The notes beneath the pieces are model-generated. The model was not told the origin of the DNA. It was given only the letters and a program-made list of their open reading frames with translations, and did not search any database. Positions 52,579 to 60,116 of a DNA stretch of 64,000 nucleotides are shown here, piece after piece (position 1 is the stretch's first letter; each line of letters starts with the position of its first letter). Both the position numbers and the translations under genes were made by a program. The DNA comes from Flavobacterium taihuense (GTDB lineage Bacteria > Bacteroidota > Bacteroidia > Flavobacteriales > Flavobacteriaceae). The stretch is from positions 29,929 through 93,928 of the forward strand of contig NZ_JAHWYN010000018.1 in the NCBI RefSeq assembly GCF_019351435.1, in the 5' to 3' direction.

Positions 52579-53505
52579 ATGAGCGAATTAAGTGTAAATC
52601 ATTTATTAGGTATTAAATATATTAATGAAAATGATATTAACCTGATTTTTGAAACTGCCGATCATTTTAAAGAAGTAATTAATCGTCCAATAAAGAAAGT
52701 ACCTTCTTTAAGGGATATTACGATTGCTAATATTTTTTTTGAAAACAGTACACGAACAAAATTATCATTTGAATTAGCTCAAAAACGTTTATCAGCAGAT
52801 GTTATTAGTTTTTCAGCTGCTCAGTCTTCAGTAAAAAAAGGAGAAACATTAATTGATACGGTTAATAATATCCTTTCTATGAAAGTGGATATGGTAGTAA
52901 TGCGACATTCAAATCCTGGTGCTGCTTATTTTTTATCCAAAAACGTTAAGGCAAGTATTGTAAATGCTGGTGACGGGGCTCATGAACATCCAACACAAGC
53001 CTTATTGGACAGTTATTCAATCAGAGAGAAATTAGGAGATGTAGCAGGAAAAAAAGTAGTTATTGTTGGTGATATTTTGCATTCGAGAGTGGCACTTTCC
53101 AATATATATGCCTTGCAAATGCAAGGTGCCGAAGTTAAAGTTTGCGGTCCCAAAACACTGATACCAAGATATATTGAATCACTTGGAGTTACAGTTGAAC
53201 CCAATTTACGTAAAGCGCTTGAATGGTGTGATGTAGCTAATATGTTGAGAGTTCAAAATGAAAGAATGGATGTTAATTTTTTTCCATCAACTAGAGAGTA
53301 CGCTCAACAGTATGGAGTTGATAAAGCTTTACTGGATTCCCTCGATAAAGAAATTGTAATTATGCACCCAGGACCCATAAATCGGGGAGTTGAAATTACA
53401 AGCGATGTAGCCGATTCTCAACAATCGGTGATTTTAAATCAAGTAGAGAATGGAGTTGCAATTAGAATGGCAGTTATCTATCTTTTGGCTTCAAAAATCC
53501 AATAA
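52579..53505 (+). CDS. pyrB: aspartate carbamoyltransferase, catalytic subunit
   Basis: 308 residues, the normal length. It has STRT (57-60) for carbamoyl phosphate, the active-site K and S loop (QSSVKKGET), HPTQALLD (137-144) and HPGPINRG near the C terminus. It forms N-carbamoyl-aspartate, the first committed step of pyrimidine synthesis. No pyrI regulatory gene is adjacent, so it is probably a trimer without nucleotide allostery, or regulated through PyrR. The next gene starts 9 bases later, so these are probably one operon. Confidence 0.95.
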   Translation: MSELSVNHLLGIKYINENDINLIFETADHFKEVINRPIKKVPSLRDITIANIFFENSTRTKLSFELAQKRLSADVISFSAAQSSVKKGETLIDTVNNILSMKVDMVVMRHSNPGAAYFLSKNVKASIVNAGDGAHEHPTQALLDSYSIREKLGDVAGKKVVIVGDILHSRVALSNIYALQMQGAEVKVCGPKTLIPRYIESLGVTVEPNLRKALEWCDVANMLRVQNERMDVNFFPSTREYAQQYGVDKALLDSLDKEIVIMHPGPINRGVEITSDVADSQQSVILNQVENGVAIRMAVIYLLASKIQ

Positions 53506-53514
53506 ATAAAGACT

Positions 53515-53847
53515 ATGAAAGTTACTACAAAAGGACACACAATCATAATTAAAGACACTGAGGGAGATATTGTGGAATTTTTGGATAAAGTTGATAACCA
53601 ATATAATAGTTTTAAAGATTATAATCTTATTTTGGATATTTCACATGACAAATCAGTTGATGTAAAAAATATTAAGATTTTTTCTGACTTAGCCAAGAAA
53701 CATAAAAAAGTAAAAAAATCATTGGTTTTTGTTGTTGAAGATATCGATTATAATAAAGTTCCAGCATCCATAATTGTTGTTCCTACGCAATTGGAAGCGC
53801 AAGATTTAATTGAAATGGATGAAATTGAAAGAGATTTAGGTTTTTAA
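53515..53847 (+). CDS. small STAS-like protein between pyrB and RNase Z
   Basis: 110 residues with alternating strands and helices (THGHTII-like start, YNLILDISHDKSVDV, SLVFVVEDIDYNKVP, IVVPTQLEAQDLIEMDEIE) that resemble a STAS/anti-sigma-factor-antagonist fold without an obvious phosphorylated Ser. Database relatives are sometimes called ribonuclease Z because of the neighbour, but it has no metal-binding His. It follows pyrB by 9 bases. Function is unknown. The intergenic inverted repeat after it probably separates it from the RNase Z gene. Confidence 0.7.
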   Translation: MKVTTKGHTIIIKDTEGDIVEFLDKVDNQYNSFKDYNLILDISHDKSVDVKNIKIFSDLAKKHKKVKKSLVFVVEDIDYNKVPASIIVVPTQLEAQDLIEMDEIERDLGF

Positions 53848-53855
53848 AATTGTTT

Positions 53856-53968
53856 AACCGTTTATTTGTTTAATCGTTTAAATTTAAATTAGGTTAAAAC
53901 TGGTAAAGTTTATTGTTTCGACAAATAAGCAATTAAACAAAAAAAACGATTCAACAAATAAACAAATT
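53856..53968. repeat. long imperfect inverted repeat before RNase Z
   Basis: Arms 53856-53879 and 53944-53968 match as inverted copies over about 20 bases with one mismatch (core GTTTATTTGTT and AATCGTTT). They are separated by 64 AT-rich bases with similar TTTGTTTAA words. Possible functions are transcript ends or RNA stability. Confidence 0.5.
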
Positions 53969-53976
53969 GACTAATT

Positions 53977-54885
53977 TTGAAACTTACCATCTTAGGCTGT
54001 TATGCCGCCACTCCACGCACTTTAACCAATCCCACTTCTCAAGTTTTAGAAATTAAAAACAGACTTTTTTTAATTGACTGTGGAGAAGGAACCCAAGTTC
54101 AATTGCGTAGAAACAAACTGAAATTTTCAAAAATCAATCATGTTTTTATTTCTCATTTGCATGGAGATCATTTTTTTGGATTAATAGGTTTGATATCGAC
54201 TTTTGCACTCTTAGGAAGAACAACGGATTTGCATATTTATGGACCAAAAGGAATTAAAGAGATAATTGATTTACAACTAAAATTATCAAATTCGTGGACT
54301 AATTATCAATTATTTTTTCATGAATTGGAATCAAAAGAATCTGAAATTATTTATGAAGATGAAAAAGTAATTGTCCAGACGATTCCTCTTAAACACCGTG
54401 TTTATACCAATGGATTTTTATTTCAAGAGAAAATAAGTGAACGCAGACTTGATTTGAATGCCGTGCATGATTTTGAAATAGACACTTGTTATTATCAAAA
54501 TATTAAGAACGGAAAAGATATCACACTTGAAGATGGCCGCATTATTCCAAACCATAAATTAACTTTTGATCCAATTCCCGCTTTGAGTTATGCATTTTGT
54601 TCGGATACAAAATACAATGAAGATATAATTCCTTTAATAGAAAATGTGTCTGTTTTGTATCATGAATCTACATTTTTGCAATCAGAAGAAGCGTTGGCAC
54701 TGAAAACGATGCATTCTACAGCAAAAGAAGCCGCCAAAATCGCATTGAAAGCAAATGTTAAGCAGTTAATTTTAGGCCATTATTCTACACGTTATGATAG
54801 TATTGATTTGTTTAAAGAAGAAGCGGAAATTATTTTTAAGGAGGTACTATTGGCAGAAGATGGTAAAAGCTTCGATTTTGAATAA
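53977..54885 (+). CDS. rnz: ribonuclease Z (tRNA 3' processing endonuclease)
   Basis: 302 residues, a metallo-beta-lactamase fold with the zinc motif H60-x-H62-x-D64-H65 (SHLHGDH), LIDCGEGTQ and the C-terminal GHYSTRY. It cuts tRNA precursors after the discriminator base. The start must be TTG at 53977 (MKLTILGCYAATPRT): an in-frame TGA at 53968 leaves no upstream option, and the next Met would lose the first strand. The pdxH gene starts 31 bases after it. Confidence 0.95.
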   Translation: MKLTILGCYAATPRTLTNPTSQVLEIKNRLFLIDCGEGTQVQLRRNKLKFSKINHVFISHLHGDHFFGLIGLISTFALLGRTTDLHIYGPKGIKEIIDLQLKLSNSWTNYQLFFHELESKESEIIYEDEKVIVQTIPLKHRVYTNGFLFQEKISERRLDLNAVHDFEIDTCYYQNIKNGKDITLEDGRIIPNHKLTFDPIPALSYAFCSDTKYNEDIIPLIENVSVLYHESTFLQSEEALALKTMHSTAKEAAKIALKANVKQLILGHYSTRYDSIDLFKEEAEIIFKEVLLAEDGKSFDFE

Positions 54886-54916
54886 TTGTTTTAGAAAATT
54901 TTAAGTTTAAAAAAAG

Positions 54917-55561
54917 ATGAAGGATTTAAGTAACTATAGAAAATCATACGAAAAAAGTGAATTATTAGAGTCTACCATTCCGGAAGATCCTATAAATCTT
55001 TTTAACAGATGGTTTCACGAAGTGGAAGATTTTGAAGGTACGGGAGAAGTCAATGCAATGACAGTTTCTACAATCGGATTGGATGGTTTTCCGAAATCAC
55101 GTGTCGTGTTATTGAAAAAGTTCAATGAAGACGGATTTACTTTTTATACCAATTATAATTCTGAAAAGGGTAGAGCCATAGCCAATAATTCAAAAGTGTG
55201 CCTTTCTTTTTTTTGGGAAAGTTTTGAACGCCAAGTAATAATAAAAGGGATTGCTCAAAAAACATCTGAGAATAATTCCGATGGTTATTTTGAATCCAGA
55301 CCAGATGGTAGTAAATTAGGTGCAATTGTTTCCAATCAGAGTGATGTTGTTCCTTCTCGAGATTATCTTGAAGAAAGTCTTAAACAATTAGAAAAAGATT
55401 TTGAAGGAAAGGAAATCCCCAGACCCAAACATTGGGGTGGTTATATAGTGAGTCCCTTAGAAGTCGAATTTTGGCAGGGAAGACCTAATCGTTTGCATGA
55501 TCGAATTAGATATACTCTTGAAGATGATTACTCATGGAAAATTTCTCGTTTAGCACCGTAG
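54917..55561 (+). CDS. pdxH: pyridoxamine/pyridoxine 5'-phosphate oxidase
   Basis: 214 residues, the normal length. It has the FMN-binding segments NAMTVSTIGLDGFPKSRVVLLK, FYTNYNSEKGRAI and the C-terminal EFWQGRPNRLHDRIRY. It oxidises pyridoxine- or pyridoxamine-phosphate to pyridoxal 5'-phosphate. It lies 31 bases after the RNase Z gene on the same strand and is probably cotranscribed. No other vitamin B6 genes are nearby. Confidence 0.96.
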   Translation: MKDLSNYRKSYEKSELLESTIPEDPINLFNRWFHEVEDFEGTGEVNAMTVSTIGLDGFPKSRVVLLKKFNEDGFTFYTNYNSEKGRAIANNSKVCLSFFWESFERQVIIKGIAQKTSENNSDGYFESRPDGSKLGAIVSNQSDVVPSRDYLEESLKQLEKDFEGKEIPRPKHWGGYIVSPLEVEFWQGRPNRLHDRIRYTLEDDYSWKISRLAP

Positions 55562-55721
55562 TGTAAGAATATAGTATGATGTTTTGCGTTATTCGTGCAG
55601 TTCATCGATTTTATTTGGTAGTTTAAAGATTAGTGACTTTATTTGATGAATAAAAAAAGCTAAACCATTAACATTAAAGGAGTTTGCCCCCAAATCTACT
55701 TTAAATTTAAATACTATTGTT

Positions 55722-56219
55722 ATGAATTCGAAATTGTTTCGGGTGTATTTTTTTGCTGCCCTATTGTGTTTTATCGTTTCATGTACTGCTGAGGATAATG
55801 ATACAGAAAGTTTAAATGAATCGGCTGTTGTGAATTATGATTATAGTGCTGTAGAATTAGAGACGATGGCTTTAATAAATAATTATCGAGTTAGTATTGG
55901 TTTAAAATCTTTGGAAAAAATAAATTATATTTCTTATAAATCAGAAGAGCATGATAATTATATGATTACTAATAATGTTGTAAATCATAATGATTTTGAG
56001 GCACGTTCAACAAATATTATGAAAGTTTTGGGAGCAAAAACTGTAAGCGAAAACATAGCTTATAATTATAATAGCGCCAAAGGAGTATTTGATGCATGGT
56101 TAAGAAGTGAAGGCCATAAAGAAAATATAGAAGGTAATTTTACTCATTTTGGTATTTCAATTAGAGAAGATCCTAAAACTGGTGAAAAATATTATACTAA
56201 TATTTTTGTGAAAATTTAG
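55722..56219 (+). CDS. CAP-domain (SCP-like) lipoprotein
   Basis: 165 residues with lipobox IVSC (C21), an acidic linker (TAEDNDTESL), and a CAP/SCP domain: METMALINNYR-type first helix (about 48-58), HNDF, SENIAYNY, then WLRSEGHKENIEGNFTHFGISI with the conserved His. Bacterial CAP proteins are envelope or secreted proteins of unclear function, some cation-binding. A strong terminator follows directly. Confidence 0.87.
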   Translation: MNSKLFRVYFFAALLCFIVSCTAEDNDTESLNESAVVNYDYSAVELETMALINNYRVSIGLKSLEKINYISYKSEEHDNYMITNNVVNHNDFEARSTNIMKVLGAKTVSENIAYNYNSAKGVFDAWLRSEGHKENIEGNFTHFGISIREDPKTGEKYYTNIFVKI

Positions 56220-56238
56220 AAATACAACTTTAATTATA

Positions 56239-56273
56239 AAAAAAAACTACACTATTTAGTGTAGTTTTTTTTT
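56239..56273. terminator. bidirectional terminator between the CAP gene and the OmpA-family gene
   Basis: A perfect inverted repeat with GTGTAGT and A/T runs on both sides (arms end at 56254 and start at 56257), between convergent genes. Confidence 0.85.
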
Positions 56274-56287
56274 ATGTTTTAAAATTT

Positions 56288-58234
56288 TTATAGAGCAGTA
56301 ATGATAAATTCGCTGCGTCTGTTTTGCTGATGTTCTTCTTCTGTACATTTTATGCCATCAGAACAGTTGTTAAATAATTTTGTTTCCCCATATCCTTTAC
56401 TGCTTAATCTACTAGGATTTATACCGTTTTGGATTAACCAATCTTTTGTTGATTTGGCTCTTCTTTCAGATAAGGCATCATTATATTTAAATGAAGCGCG
56501 GCTGTCAGTATGGGAACGAATATCTATTTTCATGTTAGGATATTGTCCCATTACATCTAGTATTTTAGCTAAATCTAAAGCAGCTTCAGGTCTAATGTTG
56601 GATTTATCTAAATCAAAATAAATCCATTTGATGCCAAAACATTTACCTAAATCATCACCTACAGCCACTTTGCATAGAGCTTTCTCAAAAGCTAAATTTA
56701 ATTCAGTTTTACAGTCGTTTGCAGGAATTGCAATTGTTTTTTCGGTAGTGGTATAGTCCTCTTTTTCAGCTCTTACACTGTATGTCTTTTCATTTTCTAC
56801 GTTAAATGAAAAACTTCCTTTTTCGTCAGATTCGATTGATTTTATTATTTTATGTTGGTCGTCATAAAGAGTTATTTTGGCATTTGTAAGTATTTGTCCT
56901 GTGGCTAATTCTGTAATTAATCCATTCAATTCCGGTTTACATTTTGGGATAAGCCTTTTGGTTTCCAAAAATTGATAAATATCATCGTATCCTTTTCCTC
57001 CATCTCTATTGGAAGAGAAAAAACCAATTCTATTTTGTGTGTTTATTAAATACGCAAAATCATCTTTTGGAGAATTGACGTCGGCTCCTACATTTTGGAC
57101 TTCATCAAAAGTTCCATCAGGTTTTATTTTTGATACGAATATATCCAATCCTCCAAGACCAGAATGTGTATCTGATGCAAAATAAATTTCATTTTCTTCA
57201 CTTACAAAAGGAAATGTTTCTTTCCCTGTAGTATTGATCGTTTTCCCTAAATTTTCGGGAGCCCCATAAGTACCATCGCTATTGATACTAACTTTAAAAA
57301 TGTCGGATTCACCTAATGTTCCTGGCATATCCGAAACAAAGTATAATGTTTTTTCATCTGGACTAAGTGCTGGATGTGCTGTGCTATAATTATTACTATT
57401 AAACGGTAATTCGATAATATTTGCCCAATCATTATTTTCAAAGGAGGCTTTATATATTTTTATTAAAGTAATTTTATTTTCATCTTTTCCTTTTTTTCCA
57501 TCCAAATAATTATTTCTCGTAAAATACATAGTTTTTCCGTCTCTAGTGAAAACTGCACTAGCTTCATGAAACTTAGACTTGACATTTTTCGAAAATTTAT
57601 TCACTTTGGAAGGTGTTAATGAATCACCCGTTAAGTTAGTTTCGTACAAGTTTGTAAAGTATTGGTCTGTCCATGTATGTTTTCTTTGCCCTAAACTACC
57701 TGTATCTCTAGAAGAGGTAAAAACTAATTTATCATTATAAAATGAACTTCCATAGTCAGAGTATTTAGAGTTAACCCCACCATCTTTTATTTTATATCTA
57801 CCGGAATTAGCTTTTATTTTATCTAAGTAATTCACTTCCTTAATATACGATTCACCTTTACTGGAGTTATCCGATTTTTGATTGTAAATTTTGAGCATTT
57901 CATTAGCTTTATCAGTTTGACCAACTGATCGTAAACAATATGCATATCTATAATAGTATACTGGATCTACATTTGTGGTTAAAGCAAATAGTTCATCATA
58001 CCATTTAACGGCTTTATCTAGCTCTGAGTTAAAGAAATATGCATTACCTAATTTTTGATACATATCAGGTGATTTATATCCTTTTTCGGCTACTCTTTCA
58101 TACGTTTTTATGGCATCAATATACGCATAGTTGTCATATTTTTTATCTGCACTCGATACTTTCGCTTTTTGGGCATAAATGCATAATGAAAAAAGATTGA
58201 GTATCGTTAGGTAAAGTACTGTAATGTTTTTCAT
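56288..58234 (-). CDS. OmpA-family protein with TPR and PD40 propeller repeats (PorE-like layout)
   Basis: 648 residues. Signal peptide (ends IYA-Q at about 22), TPR-like helices (about 30-125), beta-propeller PD40 blades (about 158-425: LSPDEKTLYFVSD, GGLDIFVSK, NRDGGKGYDDIY), a carboxypeptidase-regulatory-like domain (about 431-505), and a C-terminal OmpA domain (about 530-648, FDLDKSNIRPEA, RSHTDSR, NRRSEF) that binds peptidoglycan. The layout resembles PorE of the T9SS and the OmpA partners of PorP/SprF proteins. It is last in the adhesin operon and probably anchors the associated complex to the cell wall. Confidence 0.88.
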   Translation of the reverse strand: MKNITVLYLTILNLFSLCIYAQKAKVSSADKKYDNYAYIDAIKTYERVAEKGYKSPDMYQKLGNAYFFNSELDKAVKWYDELFALTTNVDPVYYYRYAYCLRSVGQTDKANEMLKIYNQKSDNSSKGESYIKEVNYLDKIKANSGRYKIKDGGVNSKYSDYGSSFYNDKLVFTSSRDTGSLGQRKHTWTDQYFTNLYETNLTGDSLTPSKVNKFSKNVKSKFHEASAVFTRDGKTMYFTRNNYLDGKKGKDENKITLIKIYKASFENNDWANIIELPFNSNNYSTAHPALSPDEKTLYFVSDMPGTLGESDIFKVSINSDGTYGAPENLGKTINTTGKETFPFVSEENEIYFASDTHSGLGGLDIFVSKIKPDGTFDEVQNVGADVNSPKDDFAYLINTQNRIGFFSSNRDGGKGYDDIYQFLETKRLIPKCKPELNGLITELATGQILTNAKITLYDDQHKIIKSIESDEKGSFSFNVENEKTYSVRAEKEDYTTTEKTIAIPANDCKTELNLAFEKALCKVAVGDDLGKCFGIKWIYFDLDKSNIRPEAALDLAKILDVMGQYPNMKIDIRSHTDSRASFKYNDALSERRAKSTKDWLIQNGINPSRLSSKGYGETKLFNNCSDGIKCTEEEHQQNRRSEFIITAL

Positions 58235-58283
58235 AATAATTATTTTTAGAGATCTATAAATGTCTTCTTGATTATTGGTAACA

Positions 58284-58973
58284 TTATTTACTAGCTTTAT
58301 TACTAGAAAATTGATTGAATTTCTTTAAAAATTCGTTGGACAGTTCAATCTTACCCATTGCTTTTAAAGCGATTGAATAGCGATAATAATATTCAGGTTC
58401 TAAGTCAGTTGTCAAACTGAATAGTTTACCATAGCATTTTTCTGCTTTATCTAATTCATCATTAAAAAAATAGGAGTTAGCTATTTTTTTTAACATATCT
58501 ATCGATTCATATCCTTTGTCAGTTACTCTTTCATAGGTTTTTATAATATCGATGTAAGCATATGAATCTGTTTTTTTGGGTTTATCTGAGATTGACATTG
58601 CGGTTGAACTTTCAATTTTCTTTAATGTGTCTGATTTAAGAATAGGCTCAATGTGTTCAACTGGTTCTTCATCTTCATACACGGGGGTTATTGTTCGTTT
58701 GTTATTTGGACCTAAATCATAAGTTCTAATTAGCTTCGGATTTGTTACGTCGTATACAGTTTTGAAACCTCCAAATTTCAAGGGACTGATTTCTTCTACA
58801 TGATAATATTTAATTTTCTTTGTAGGATTATAAGTTTTCCCATTCTTAAGATTTGTGTTGCTTTTAGATTCTTCAGGTTTTTTTTGATTTAAATAAACCA
58901 CATTTTTTTGCGTCCAACTGTTGAATGAAGATAAACTTATAATTAGTGTGTAAAGGAGTATTTTATTTTTCAT
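58284..58973 (-). CDS. TPR stub related to the OmpA-family protein
   Basis: 229 residues from ATG 58973. A longer start exists at 59000, but MKNKILLYTL begins the signal peptide. After a low-complexity linker the last 95 residues repeat the TPR region of the OmpA-family protein encoded next (YIDIIKTYERV and YIDAIKTYERV, YFFNDELDKA and YFFNSELDKA), about 60% identical by eye over 83 residues. It lacks the propeller and OmpA domains. It lies 49 bases before the OmpA-family gene and 91 after porP. It probably arose by partial duplication. Its role is unknown. Confidence 0.75.
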   Translation of the reverse strand: MKNKILLYTLIISLSSFNSWTQKNVVYLNQKKPEESKSNTNLKNGKTYNPTKKIKYYHVEEISPLKFGGFKTVYDVTNPKLIRTYDLGPNNKRTITPVYEDEEPVEHIEPILKSDTLKKIESSTAMSISDKPKKTDSYAYIDIIKTYERVTDKGYESIDMLKKIANSYFFNDELDKAEKCYGKLFSLTTDLEPEYYYRYSIALKAMGKIELSNEFLKKFNQFSSNKASK

Positions 58974-59064
58974 GATATTTAGTTTAAAAAAATTCAACAC
59001 CTTTTATTATGAACTTAAGATTCAATTTCAACATCCTTATTTATTCAAAAATGAGTTTAACGTA

Positions 59065-59976
59065 TTAGAAGAATCTAGGAGTTATCATTTTGCTGTTTTT
59101 CTTAAATATTTCATAGCGTAAGAAGATCTCATGTGAACCTGAGTTATAGTTATCTAGTTCAGTAGTTTCAAAATCATAAGAATATCCAACATAGAAACCA
59201 TCAGAAATTTGAAAGCCAACCATTGCACTCATAGCAGCACTCCATCTGTAAGCTAAACCAGCGGTTAATTTTTCATTGAACATGAAATTTGCTGAAACAT
59301 CTACTTGCAAAGGAGAGCCTTCGACAAGTTTAGTCATAAAAGCAGGCTTGAACTTTAGAGAAGGACTTAATTCGAAAACATACCCACCAATCAAATAATA
59401 ATTCATTTTTTCTTTATAAATAGCTACATCGTTGTCATTATAAGCATCTGTTTCTAAAATATTTGGAATAGAAAATCCAATATATGCTTTGTCTGAATGT
59501 AAATAAAGTCCAGCACCAATATTGGGTGAAAATTCGTTGTCAATATTTTGAAACTGAGGATCAGTTTGATCACTAGGATTTAATTTAGCTATATCTATAC
59601 TAAAAAGATTTGCGGTTCCTTTTATACCAAAGGAAAGTTTGAACGATTCAGATACTGGGAGTGTATACGATATATCAGCTGATAATGCATTGGAAGTTGA
59701 GGGACCAATTTCATCGTTTACTATAGAAAGGCCTAACCCTAATTTGCTATTATTAAACGGTGTGTTTACTGAAACTGTATTAGAAACTGGGGCACCATCA
59801 AGACCTACCCATTGAGTACGATGTAATGCAAAAAAACTTAGTGCACCTCTAGATCCCGCATAGGCAGGATTTACATTAATTGTGTTGTACATGTATTGAG
59901 TATATTGAGCATCTTGTTGCGCAAAACCAGCAATGGCTGTAAACATCATAACGATAGAAAATAATTTTGTTTTCAT
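59065..59976 (-). CDS. PorP/SprF-family outer-membrane protein of the T9SS
   Basis: 303 residues. Signal peptide (ends GFA-QQ) and the family start QDAQYTQYMYNTINVNPAYAGSRG, then a predicted outer-membrane barrel (SFFALHRTQWVGLDGAP, SFGIKGTANLF, FYVGYSYDF) ending in a terminal Phe. Each type B adhesin in gliding Flavobacteria usually has its own SprF partner, which helps its secretion and attachment. Here the adhesin gene lies just upstream, 140 bases away. The OmpA-family protein downstream is a second likely partner. Confidence 0.92.
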   Translation of the reverse strand: MKTKLFSIVMMFTAIAGFAQQDAQYTQYMYNTINVNPAYAGSRGALSFFALHRTQWVGLDGAPVSNTVSVNTPFNNSKLGLGLSIVNDEIGPSTSNALSADISYTLPVSESFKLSFGIKGTANLFSIDIAKLNPSDQTDPQFQNIDNEFSPNIGAGLYLHSDKAYIGFSIPNILETDAYNDNDVAIYKEKMNYYLIGGYVFELSPSLKFKPAFMTKLVEGSPLQVDVSANFMFNEKLTAGLAYRWSAAMSAMVGFQISDGFYVGYSYDFETTELDNYNSGSHEIFLRYEIFKKNSKMITPRFF

Positions 59977-60072
59977 AGTAGATATTTGTTAGTTTAAAAT
60001 AGCTATTTTTTTTATAGCTTAGTTTTGAGGTTTTAATATTTTTTCTTGTATTTTTTTATGGAAAATTTTTAC

Positions 60073-60104
60073 AATACTCTGAGTGTTTTAATACTCAGAG
60101 TATT
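60073..60104. other. strong hairpin between the adhesin and PorP/SprF genes
   Basis: A 12-bp perfect stem (60073-60084 with 60093-60104) and 8-base loop lie 13 bases past the adhesin stop codon in an otherwise cotranscribed unit. The flank on the minus strand is mixed A/T, not a clean T-run, so it may be a partial terminator or an mRNA-stability element. Confidence 0.6.
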
Positions 60105-60116
60105 ATTATTTGTATC

